Positions 1 to 6,024 of a stretch of 10,552 bases of DNA are shown piece by piece. The position numbers and the translations under genes are program-made. The notes under the pieces were generated by a model that saw only the letters and a program-made list of their open reading frames with translations, made no database searches and was not told where the DNA came from. The DNA is taken from NCBI RefSeq assembly GCF_035998295.1, contig NZ_DASYHS010000104.1, positions 1 to 10,552 of the forward strand, in the 5' to 3' direction. The stretch comes from DASYHS01 sp035998295 (GTDB taxonomy: Bacteria; Pseudomonadota; Alphaproteobacteria; Azospirillales; Azospirillaceae). Every line of letters begins with the position of its first letter. Positions within the stretch are counted from its first letter, which is position 1.

Positions 1-291
1 CTAGTACCTCGGCACCGAGGTTTTGACAGTCTGTTTCGGGTTGAGGAGGGGGAGATCCTCGGGCGGTACCAGGACCTCGATGGTTCGGGCGCTGCCAGGC
101 GCGCGTCGGATCAGGCCTTCGCGTTCGAGGGTGAGGATCATGTTGTGAACCGTGGGTGGTGTGACGCCGAAGTGGCGGCGCATGTCGGCCTCGGCGGGCG
201 GGCGGCCATGGAGGCGCGTGTAGGTATCGATGAAGGCCAGGTACTGGCCCTGGGTCGGCGTGAAGCGGGGCGTAGCAGCGGGTGGTGACAT
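1..291 (-). CDS. LexA-type winged-helix DNA-binding protein, no peptidase domain (IS passenger)
   Basis: This 96-residue protein matches only the N-terminal DNA-binding domain of LexA. Its helix-turn-helix spans about residues 31-59 (GRPPAEADMRRHFGV, then TPPTVHNMILTLEREG), followed by the wing LIRRAPGSARTIEVL at about 60-74. The LexA autoproteolysis domain with its Ser-Lys dyad is absent, so RecA-triggered self-cleavage is not expected. The start is the ATG at 291; its ribosome binding site is weak. It is divergent from the transposase with a 51-base gap, an arrangement that would let it bind a shared promoter region. Whether it represses transposition, assists transposase, or regulates host genes is unknown. 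The stop codon TAG uses the TA of the target duplication and one flanking base. Assignment of the fold is firm; the role is inference. Confidence 0.85.
   Translation of the reverse strand: MSPPAATPRFTPTQGQYLAFIDTYTRLHGRPPAEADMRRHFGVTPPTVHNMILTLEREGLIRRAPGSARTIEVLVPPEDLPLLNPKQTVKTSVPRY
4..27 (+). repeat. Left terminal inverted repeat of the IS630 element
   Basis: Begins GTACCTCGGCAC directly inside the TA at 2-3. It matches the reverse complement of 1481-1504 at 17 of 24 positions. The last codons of the LexA-like gene are read through this repeat on the minus strand. Confidence 0.8.
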
Positions 292-342
292 CGGGTGAGC
301 ATCCGGGTTGGCTCGGCTTTCCGAAGCAACGCCGAGGCAGTG

Positions 343-1476
343 ATGACCACACGCTACCATGTCGAGCTGACGCCGACCGAGCGGGCCGAGTTGGAAACCC
401 TGACCAGCGGCGGGCGCCAGTCCGTGCGTCGGATCAAGCGCGCCCAGATCCTGCTGGCGGCCGACGCCGGCGCCCCGGACGAGATGATCGCCGCCACGGT
501 TGGCGTCGGCACCTCCACCGTGTACCGGACCCGGCGGCACTTCATCGAAGGCAACCTGGAGCGCGCGCTTGCCGAGGCGCCCCGTCCCGGCGCCGAACGC
601 AAGCTCACGGGCACGGAGGAGGCCCTGCTGGTGGCGACCGCCTGCACCGATCCGCCGGCCGGGCGGGCGCGCTGGACCCTGGAGCTTCTGGCCGGCGAGA
701 TGGTGCGCCTGACCGGGCATGAGACGCTGTCGCGCGAGACGGTGCGCCGGCGCCTGGCCGAGAACGACCTCAAGCCGTGGCGCCGGGATATGTGGTGCAT
801 CCCGCGCCTCGACGCCGAATTCGTCGCCCGTATGGAGAACGTGCTCGAGCTCTATGCCGAGGCCGCCGATCCCAAGCGCCCGGTGGTGTGCCTGGACGAG
901 AGCCCGGTCCAGCTGATCGGCGAGACCCGCACGCCCATCCCCGCGGCCCCGGGACAGCCCGCCCGTCAGGATTACGAGTACCGACGCTGCGGCACGGCCA
1001 ATCTCTTCGTCCTGCTGGATGCACACCGGCCGTGGCGCCGGGTCAAGGTCACGCAGCGGCGGACCGCGCGCGATTTCGCCGTCTGCCTGCGCGAGTTGGT
1101 CGACCGGCACTACCCCGCGGCCGAACGGATCCGGGTGGTCATGGACAACCTGTCGACCCATGCCGCGGGTGCGCTGTACGAAGCCTTCCCCGCCCCCGAG
1201 GCGCGCAGGCTGCTGCGCCGCCTGGAGTTCCACTTCGTGCCCAAGCACGCGAGCTGGCTGAACATGGTGGAGATCGAGATCGGAGTGCTGCGTGGCCAGT
1301 GCCTGGCCCGGCGCATCGCCGAGCGGGCCCGCTTGGAGGCCGAAGTGGCCGCCTGGGAGCAACGCCGCAATGCCGAAGGTGCACAGATCCGATGGATGTT
1401 CACCACCGAGCGGGCCCGCCAGAAGATGCCCCACGCCTACCCGGTCCCGCAGCATGAGATCGCTCACGCTGCCTGA
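343..1476 (+). CDS. IS630 family transposase
   Basis: A 377-residue DDE transposase that would cut and rejoin the element ends at TA targets. An N-terminal helix-turn-helix region (about 28-67, containing EMIAATVGVGTSTVYRTRR) and a second DNA-binding segment at about 110-140 precede the RNase H-like catalytic core. The acidic triad is visible: D185 in VVCLDES, D268 in VVMDNLSTH, and E310 in SWLNMVEIEIG. The stretch FHFVPKHASWLNMVE is typical of the family. The ATG at 343 was chosen because GAGGCAG lies just upstream and homology starts at MTTRYHVELTPTERAEL; a GTG at 295 would add 16 residues without support. No frameshift or internal stop is seen. It is divergently arranged with the LexA-like gene and ends four bases before the right terminal repeat. 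Confidence 0.93.
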   Translation: MTTRYHVELTPTERAELETLTSGGRQSVRRIKRAQILLAADAGAPDEMIAATVGVGTSTVYRTRRHFIEGNLERALAEAPRPGAERKLTGTEEALLVATACTDPPAGRARWTLELLAGEMVRLTGHETLSRETVRRRLAENDLKPWRRDMWCIPRLDAEFVARMENVLELYAEAADPKRPVVCLDESPVQLIGETRTPIPAAPGQPARQDYEYRRCGTANLFVLLDAHRPWRRVKVTQRRTARDFAVCLRELVDRHYPAAERIRVVMDNLSTHAAGALYEAFPAPEARRLLRRLEFHFVPKHASWLNMVEIEIGVLRGQCLARRIAERARLEAEVAAWEQRRNAEGAQIRWMFTTERARQKMPHAYPVPQHEIAHAA

Positions 1477-1480
1477 ACCG

Positions 1481-1504
1481 GTCATATTCACTGTGCCAAG
1501 CTAC
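1481..1504 (-). repeat. Right terminal inverted repeat of the IS630 element
   Basis: Read inwards on the minus strand it starts GTAGCTTGGCAC, pairing with the left repeat at 4-27. It starts four bases after the transposase stop codon and ends at the TA of a CTAG (1504-1507). Confidence 0.8.
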
Positions 1505-1633
1505 TAGTTGGGGTCCAACTCGTTCGAGTGATAACTGGTGCCCGCATATTCACCCAGGAGCACACCCATATAGACTGAAGGACAAGCGGCTAGGATCGGT
1601 CGCGCCGTGCTCACCGAGTGCCTGCCGGAAACG

Positions 1634-1660
1634 ACGAAGCCGCCTTGCGGCGGCTTTCGT
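1634..1660 (-). terminator. Hairpin terminator downstream of tRNA-Arg
   Basis: An 8-bp perfect stem, AAGCCGCC / GGCGGCTT, with a 4-base loop extends to about 11 bp with one bulged base. On the minus strand it is followed by CGTCGTTT, a weak T-rich run, and lies about 16 bases past the tRNA 3' end. It could also act for plus-strand transcription leaving the IS. Confidence 0.6.
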
Positions 1661-1676
1661 GTCGTCGTGAGGAAGG

Positions 1677-1753
1677 TGGCGCGCCCGAAGAGATTCGAAC
1701 TCCTGACCCCCAGATTCGTAGTCTGGTGCTCTATCCAGCTGAGCTACGGGCGC
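1677..1753 (-). tRNA. tRNA-Arg (anticodon ACG)
   Basis: Read on the minus strand the gene starts GCGCCCGTAGCTCAGC and ends CGGGCGC-G-CCA. The seven-base acceptor stem pairs fully. The D arm (GCTC...GAGC), the anticodon stem CCAGA/TCTGG around loop CTACGAA, and the T arm with TTCGAAT are all present. Anticodon ACG reads CGU, and after the usual A34-to-inosine editing also CGC and CGA. The CCA end is encoded. No duplicated tRNA 3' end, as an integrase attachment site would leave, is visible in the window. Confidence 0.96.
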
Positions 1754-1788
1754 CTCGCCTTCGCCGGTGCGACCCGGCGTGGACCGGG

Positions 1789-1817
1789 AAACTATCCAAA
1801 CCGGGCCGGGGGCGCAA
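1789..1817 (-). promoter_or_regulatory. Candidate sigma70-type promoter for tRNA-Arg
   Basis: On the minus strand TTGCGC (1817-1812) and TAGTTT (1794-1789) are 17 bases apart. This would start transcription about 28 bases before the mature tRNA 5' end. The boxes are moderate matches, and no other well-spaced pair was noticed in the tRNA-gpt gap. Confidence 0.4.
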
Positions 1818-1872
1818 CACCTAATTCGGCAAATTTTCACGCGGTCCCGGGGCCGCGCCGCAGGCCCCGGCG

Positions 1873-1901
1873 TTGCCGCGCGTGCGGCGCTCGGGTATAA
1901 G
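1873..1901 (+). promoter_or_regulatory. Candidate sigma70-type promoter for gpt
   Basis: TTGCCG (1873-1878) and TATAAG (1896-1901) are separated by exactly 17 bases. Transcription would start near 1908, giving a leader of about 30 bases before the GTG start at 1937. The boxes are good matches in an otherwise GC-rich gap. Confidence 0.55.
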
Positions 1902-1936
1902 CCGGTCTTTCACCCGAGGGCTTGGGAGGCTGGGTC

Positions 1937-2416
1937 GTGGTCGAGCAGCAGAAGCACTTCCCCGTGTCGTGGGAAGAACTCCACCGCAATGCCAAGGCGC
2001 TCGCCTGGCGGCTCAGCGAGACCGGGCCGTGGAACGGCATCGTCGCGGTCACGCGCGGCGGCCTCGTGCCCGCGGCGATCATCGCGCGCGAGCTGGAGAT
2101 CCGGCTGATCGACACGGTCTGCATCTCCACCTACGACCACATGCAGCAGCGCGAGGCGCGCGTCCTCAAGGGCTTCGAGGGCGACGGCGAGGGCTGGCTG
2201 ATCATCGACGACCTCGTCGATACCGGCAAGACCGCGACCGTGCTGCGCAAGATGATCCCGAAGGCCCATTTCGCGACCATCTACGCCAAGCCCGCCGGAC
2301 GCCCCCTGGTCGACACCTTCATCACCGAGGTCAGCCAGGACACCTGGATCTTCTTCCCCTGGGACATCGAGCCGCAGTACAGCCAGCCGATCATCCAGCT
2401 CCGCGGGAAGGCCTGA
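1937..2416 (+). CDS. gpt: Xanthine-guanine phosphoribosyltransferase
   Basis: This 159-residue enzyme transfers the phosphoribosyl group of PRPP to guanine, xanthine and, less well, hypoxanthine in purine salvage. Its length is close to E. coli Gpt (about 152). Conserved segments include GIVAVTRGGLVPAAIIARELEIR (about 34-56), DTVCISTYDH, EGDGEG, the PRPP-binding loop WLIIDDLVDTGKTA (87-100), PKAHFATIYAKPAGRPLVD and QDTWIFFPWD. The GTG at 1937 is chosen because GGGAGG sits seven bases upstream; an in-frame TTG at 1922 would place that site inside the gene. The 3' end overlaps the stop end of the downstream permease on the opposite strand by 26 bases. It stands alone behind its own promoter and is probably constitutive. 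Confidence 0.95.
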   Translation: MVEQQKHFPVSWEELHRNAKALAWRLSETGPWNGIVAVTRGGLVPAAIIARELEIRLIDTVCISTYDHMQQREARVLKGFEGDGEGWLIIDDLVDTGKTATVLRKMIPKAHFATIYAKPAGRPLVDTFITEVSQDTWIFFPWDIEPQYSQPIIQLRGKA

Positions 2417-3212
2417 GGCGCGGGTCGAGCGCGTCGCGCAGGCCGTCGCCCAGCAGGTTCAGGCCGAGCACGGCGAGCGCGATCGCGGCACCGGGGAAGA
2501 TCGCCAGCGTCGGGCGCATCGGCATGAAGGTCTGCGCCTCGTGCAGCATCTTGCCCCAGGACGGGGCCGGCGGCTGGATGCCGAGGCCGAGATAGGAGAG
2601 CGCCGCCTCGGCCAGGATCGCGACCGCGAAGGCGACGGTCGCCTGGACGATCAGCACCGCCGAGACGTTGGGCAGCACGTGGACGAGGGTCACCGAGACC
2701 GGCCCGCGCCCGAGCGCCAGCGCCGCGCGCACGAAGGGCCGGCCCCAGACCTGGATCGCGGCACCGCGCGCGACGCGGGCGAAGACCGCGACGTTGAAGA
2801 CGCCGATCGCCAGGATCGCGTTGATGGCCCCCGGGCCGAGCAGTGCCGTGACCAGGAACGCCGACAGGATCGCCGGGAAGGCGAAGACGAGGTCGGCGAA
2901 GCGCGACAGCCCCTCGTCGATCCAGCCGCGCCGCGCCGCCGCCAGCAGGCCGAGCGGCACCCCGACCGCCATGCCGAGCCCGACCGCGACCGCGCCGACC
3001 GCGATCGAGTTGCGCGCGCCGACCATGATCATGGACAGGACGTCGCGCCCGAGCTGGTCGGTGCCGAGCCAGTGCTCGGCCGAAGGCGGGCGCAGGCGCC
3101 GGGCGATGCCGATCGCGTCGGCGGGATGCGGCGTCCAGAAGAAGGAGACGAGCGCCGCCGCGACCAGCAGCCCGGTCAGCAGCAGCCCGACGCCGAGGCT
3201 CAGATGTCTCAT
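2391..3212 (-). CDS. ABC transporter permease, DppC/OppC type
   Basis: The second membrane subunit (273 residues) of a peptide-type ABC importer, forming the inner-membrane channel with the adjacent DppB-like protein. An N-terminal membrane segment (about 7-26) is followed by the family signature HWLGTDQLGRDVLS (about 47-60) and several further hydrophobic segments. The cytoplasmic EAA loop that contacts the ATPase is at about 162-181 (ending VHVLPN). AILAEAALSYLGLGIQPPAPSWG is also typical. The ATG at 3212 follows GAAGG with seven bases between; the frame is closed by a stop at 3237-3239. It begins 24 bases after the upstream permease, so it is the third gene of the operon. Its last codons overlap the gpt 3' end. 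No ATPase gene follows. Substrate is unknown. Confidence 0.93.
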   Translation of the reverse strand: MRHLSLGVGLLLTGLLVAAALVSFFWTPHPADAIGIARRLRPPSAEHWLGTDQLGRDVLSMIMVGARNSIAVGAVAVGLGMAVGVPLGLLAAARRGWIDEGLSRFADLVFAFPAILSAFLVTALLGPGAINAILAIGVFNVAVFARVARGAAIQVWGRPFVRAALALGRGPVSVTLVHVLPNVSAVLIVQATVAFAVAILAEAALSYLGLGIQPPAPSWGKMLHEAQTFMPMRPTLAIFPGAAIALAVLGLNLLGDGLRDALDPRLRPSRGAG

Positions 3213-3236
3213 GAGCGTGCCTTCATGACCTGGCCC

Positions 3237-4184
3237 TCATGACCCGGCCTTCGGGCGGGGGTCGATGACGGCGTAGAGCAGGTCGACCGCGAAGCTGACC
3301 AGCACCACCATGGCCGCGAGCAGGATCGTCACGTCCTTGACGACGATCAGGTCGCGCTGGGTGATCGCCTGGAACAGCAGCCGGCCCAGGCCGGGCAGGT
3401 AGAACACGTTCTCGATCACGACCGTGCCGGCCATCAGGAAGGCGAACTGCAGGCCGACCAGGGTCACGATCGGGATCAGCGCGTTGCGCAGCACGTGGCC
3501 CCACAGCACGGCGCGGTTCGACAGGCCCTTGGCGCGCGCGGTGCGGACATAATCCTCCCCCAGCGTCTCCAGCACGGCCGAGCGCGCGACGCGCGCCAGG
3601 ATCGCGGCCTCGGTCAATGCCAGCGAGACCGCCGGCAGCACCAGTGCCGCCAGCGCCGGGCCGATGCCCGCCTGCCAGCCCGGGAACCCCCCGGCCGGCA
3701 GCCAGCCGAGCCCGATCGAGAACACCAGGACCAGCAGGATGCCGAGCCAGAAATTGGGCACCGCGACGCCGAGCTGGCTGAACGCCATCACGCCGAAATC
3801 CCCCGGCCGGCCGCGGCGCGACGCCGCGTAGAGGCCGAGCGGCAGGGCCAGCGCGGTCGAGGCCAGGATCGCGAGCCCGGCGAGCGGTACCGTGATCGCG
3901 AGCCGGTCGGCGACCAGTTCCGCGACCGGCACGCCGTAGGTCATGCTGCGGCCGAGATCGCCGGTCAGCAGGCCCGACACCCAGGCGAGGTAGCGGACCG
4001 GCGCCGGCCGGTCGAGGCCCATCTGCTCGCGCAGTGCTGCCAGCGTGTCGGGCCGGGCCTCGGTGCCGAGCATCAGGAGCGCCGGGTCGCCGGGCATCAC
4101 CTCCAGCACGACGAAGACGACGACGGTGGCCGCCGCCAGCGTCGCCGCCGCGGCGACGAGCCGGCGGGCCAGGAAGGACAGCAT
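3237..4184 (-). CDS. ABC transporter permease, DppB/OppB type
   Basis: A 315-residue inner-membrane subunit of a peptide/opine/nickel-class importer. The N terminus FLARRLVAAAATLAAATVVVF forms the first membrane segment, then VMPGDPA. A periplasmic stretch with QMGLDRPAPVRYLAWVSGLLTGDLGRS (about 54-80) is characteristic. The EAA loop lies at about 210-240 (DYVRTARAKGLSNRAVLWGHVLRNALIPI), followed by IENVFYLPGLGRLL and a closing segment ending VIDPRPKAGS. Length and order match the family. The start at 4184 is 10 bases after the stop of the binding-protein gene, so the two are probably co-transcribed and translationally linked. It pairs with the next gene, the DppC-like permease. Confidence 0.94.
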   Translation of the reverse strand: MLSFLARRLVAAAATLAAATVVVFVVLEVMPGDPALLMLGTEARPDTLAALREQMGLDRPAPVRYLAWVSGLLTGDLGRSMTYGVPVAELVADRLAITVPLAGLAILASTALALPLGLYAASRRGRPGDFGVMAFSQLGVAVPNFWLGILLVLVFSIGLGWLPAGGFPGWQAGIGPALAALVLPAVSLALTEAAILARVARSAVLETLGEDYVRTARAKGLSNRAVLWGHVLRNALIPIVTLVGLQFAFLMAGTVVIENVFYLPGLGRLLFQAITQRDLIVVKDVTILLAAMVVLVSFAVDLLYAVIDPRPKAGS

Positions 4185-4194
4185 GGGCCGCCCG

Positions 4195-5694
4195 TCACTC
4201 CGTCCAGCGCACCTCGGTCATGTCGTTGGCGGGCACCGGCGCATTGTCCCACATGCCCTCGATCCCGGCGCGGCGCACGCCGACCTTGGGGAGCTGGAAC
4301 AGGAAGCCGCTCGCCGCGTCCTCGGCGAGGATGCGCTGCGCCTGGCCGTAGAGCTCGTTGCGGGCGGCGGGGTCGACGGTCCGCTCGAGCTCGGCCATCA
4401 CCTCGGCGTAGCGGTCGCCGTGATAGTTGAAGTAGTAGTCGGGCCGGTTGTAGATGTCGAGGTCGAGCGGCTCGACATGGGCGACGATCGTCATGTCGAA
4501 GTCGTTGCCGCCGCGGAACACCTGCTCCAGCCACTGCGCCCATTCGACGGGGATCAGCTCGGCCTCGATGCCGACGCGGGCGAGCTGGGCGGCGATGATC
4601 TCGCCGCTGCGCCGGGCATAGGGCGGCGGCGGCAGCTTGATCGTGGTCTTGAAGCCGTCGGGCACGCCCGCCTCGCGCAGCAGCGCCTTCGCCGCATCGA
4701 GGTCGGGGGGATAGGTGCCGGTCAGGTCGACGTAGCCCTCGCGGTGGGGGGCGAAATGGCTGCCGATCGGCGTGCCGTAGCCGAACATCGCGCCGTCGAC
4801 GACCTCCTGGCGGTCGATCGCATGCGCGATCGCGCGCCGGACGCGGACGTCGTCGAAGGGCGGGCGGGAATGGTTGAAGGCCAGGATCGTCTCGCCCTCG
4901 GTCGTGCCGGCCACGACCTGGAACTGGGGGTCGCCCTCCAGCAGGGCCACGGATTCGGTGGCGCCGAAGATCGGGAAGGCGTCGAGGTCGCCCGAGCGCA
5001 CGGCGTTGAGTTGGGCCGCCGGGTCGGCGATGAAGCGGAAGGTCACCTCGCGCAGATGGGGCAGCCCCGGCTCGCGGTAGTCGGGGTTGGCGGTCAGGAC
5101 GACGCGGTCGCCGGGCACCCAGCGCCCGAAGCGGAACGGGCCGGTGCCGACGGGGTTCTGGCCGTTGCCCGCGGCCGATTCCGGCGCCACGATCGACGCG
5201 TCGCCCGAGCCCATGTTGAACAGGAACAGCCCGTCGGGGCGCGACAGCCGGACCACGACCGTGCGCGGGTCGGGCGTCTCGATCGTGTCGATCGCGGCGA
5301 AATAGCCCTTCTGGGCGTTGACGCTGTCCGGGCCGCGCGCGCGGTCGTAGGCGAACTTCACGTCGGCGGAGTCGAAGGTCGTGCCGTCGTGGAAGGTGAC
5401 GCCGTCCCTGAGACGGAAGGTGTAGGTCAGGCCGTCGGGCGAGACCTCCCAGCTCTCGGCCAGGCCGGGCTGGACGCTGCCCTTCTCGTCGATGCGGGTC
5501 AGCCCCTCGAAGACGTTGCGGTAGGTGACCTCGTCGATCGCGGCGGCGGCGCCGGCAGTCGGGTCGAGATGCGGCGGCTCCAGCCCCAGGCCGAGCGCCA
5601 GGGTGTCGCGCTGCTGCGCGTGAGCGGCGCCGGCGAAACCGGTCGCGGTCCCGGCCGCGACCATCGCGACCGCCAACAGGCCAAGCTTCCTCAT
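4195..5694 (-). CDS. ABC transporter substrate-binding protein, family 5 (peptide-type)
   Basis: A 499-residue periplasmic solute receptor that delivers its ligand to the two following permeases. The signal peptide MRKLGLLAVAMVAAGTATGFAGAAHA has a clear AHA cleavage site before Q27 and no lipobox cysteine, so a soluble periplasmic protein is expected. Family 5 features include LEPPHLDPTAGAAAAI, VFEGLTRIDEKGSVQPGLAESWEVSPDGLTYTFRLRDGVTFHDG, NPVGTGPFRF, and ILAFNHSRPPFDDVRVRRAIAHAIDRQEVV. The ATG at 5694 was chosen because it begins the signal peptide and has GGGAG five bases upstream; an ATG at 5715 adds seven polar residues. It is first in the operon, and a candidate promoter lies at 5728-5757. 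Ligand could be peptides, glutathione, opines or sugars; the sequence does not decide. Confidence 0.94.
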   Translation of the reverse strand: MRKLGLLAVAMVAAGTATGFAGAAHAQQRDTLALGLGLEPPHLDPTAGAAAAIDEVTYRNVFEGLTRIDEKGSVQPGLAESWEVSPDGLTYTFRLRDGVTFHDGTTFDSADVKFAYDRARGPDSVNAQKGYFAAIDTIETPDPRTVVVRLSRPDGLFLFNMGSGDASIVAPESAAGNGQNPVGTGPFRFGRWVPGDRVVLTANPDYREPGLPHLREVTFRFIADPAAQLNAVRSGDLDAFPIFGATESVALLEGDPQFQVVAGTTEGETILAFNHSRPPFDDVRVRRAIAHAIDRQEVVDGAMFGYGTPIGSHFAPHREGYVDLTGTYPPDLDAAKALLREAGVPDGFKTTIKLPPPPYARRSGEIIAAQLARVGIEAELIPVEWAQWLEQVFRGGNDFDMTIVAHVEPLDLDIYNRPDYYFNYHGDRYAEVMAELERTVDPAARNELYGQAQRILAEDAASGFLFQLPKVGVRRAGIEGMWDNAPVPANDMTEVRWTE

Positions 5695-5727
5695 CCCCCA
5701 CTCCCGGTCTTGCATCGGTTCCGCGCC

Positions 5728-5757
5728 ATCATTGCAGCGGCCGGCGCGGGGGATCAA
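5728..5757 (-). promoter_or_regulatory. Candidate promoter of the ABC importer operon
   Basis: On the minus strand TTGATC (5757-5752) and AATGAT (5733-5728) are 18 bases apart, with a predicted start near 5721, some 27 bases before the binding-protein ATG. The -10 box is a four-of-six match. The G-run array at 5776-5816 begins 18 bases upstream of the -35 box. Confidence 0.35.
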
Positions 5758-5775
5758 GCGGATGCCGCGAAGCGT

Positions 5776-5816
5776 GGGGGTATGTGGGGGTTTGTGGGGG
5801 TGGTGTGGGGGTGGGG
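5776..5816 (+). repeat. G-run array, potential four-tetrad-or-more G-quadruplex
   Basis: Four runs of five G at 5776-5780, 5786-5790, 5796-5800 and 5807-5811, then a run of four at 5813-5816. The first three are in exact 10-base register with loops TATGT and TTTGT; the last loops are TGGTGT and T. It lies just upstream of the candidate importer promoter, on the template strand for minus-strand transcription. It belongs to a gene-free stretch at 5695-6024. Confidence 0.75.
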
Positions 5817-5858
5817 TCGGAAGGCGTGGTGGGGTGGCTGCACGCATGGTTGAGAATT

Positions 5859-5918
5859 CCCTCTCCCATGCAATGGGAGAGGGAGGGGCCCGCCGCGCCA
5901 GCGGTGGGAAGGTGAGGG
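5859..5918 (+). repeat. 60-base two-hairpin repeat, left copy
   Basis: Hairpin 1 is a 10-bp stem, CCCTCTCCCA / TGGGAGAGGG, around loop TGCAA (5859-5883). Hairpin 2 is an 8-bp stem, CCCGCCGC / GCGGTGGG, around GCCA (5889-5908). The unit ends GGTGAGGG. It matches the reverse complement of 5959-6018 at 51 of 60 positions without gaps. This looks like a dispersed REP-type element; genome copy number cannot be seen here. Confidence 0.8.
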
Positions 5919-5958
5919 TCGGGCGGAGGGAAACGGCTTTTGGGGCGAGAGCGCGCAG

Positions 5959-6018
5959 CCCTCACCCTCCCGTCGCCGAGGCGACGGGCCCCTCCCTCTC
6001 CCGTTGCACGGGAGAGGG
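5959..6018 (-). repeat. 60-base two-hairpin repeat, right copy, inverted
   Basis: On the minus strand hairpin 1 is CCCTCTCCCG / CGGGAGAGGG around TGCAA, and hairpin 2 is CCCGTCGC / GCGACGGG around CTCG. It is inverted relative to 5859-5918 with a 40-base spacer, so the whole block could form one long stem. It begins six bases after the stop of the terminase-like gene and may end its transcription. Confidence 0.8.
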
Positions 6019-6024
6019 GATGTT

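Larger units (their letters stand above)
1..1507. mobile_element. Complete IS630-family insertion sequence with a LexA-like passenger gene
   Basis: The element body is 4-1504, flanked by TA at 2-3 and 1505-1506, each inside a CTAG. IS630 elements are known to insert at TA, often within CTAG, and to duplicate it. Terminal inverted repeats match at 17 of 24 positions without gaps, sharing GTA, GGCAC and a final TGAC. Inside are an intact DDE transposase on the plus strand and a divergent small wHTH gene on the minus strand that runs into the left terminus. The transposase frame is undamaged, so the copy may be active. It lies between the window edge and the 3' side of tRNA-Arg. The left flank beyond base 1 is not visible, so the left TA duplication rests on three bases. 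Confidence 0.88.

Noticed and set aside
1..1491. A 496-codon minus-strand open frame across the whole IS
   Set aside because: Only its last 96 codons match a known family (LexA wHTH). The rest is an antisense shadow of the transposase in GC-rich DNA.
1483..1554. CATATTCAC occurring at the IS right end (1483-1491) and again at 1545-1553
   Set aside because: Nine shared bases with no matching context around them; too short to claim a second, decayed element end.
1677..1753. tRNA gene used as an integrase attachment site
   Set aside because: No duplicated 3' tRNA fragment and no integrase in the window; the neighbouring mobile element is an IS630 type that targets TA.
4045..5853. A 602-codon plus-strand open frame over the binding-protein gene
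   Set aside because: It is antisense to a well-recognised family 5 binding protein and has the Arg/Ala/Asp/Val-rich, low-information look of a GC-rich shadow frame.
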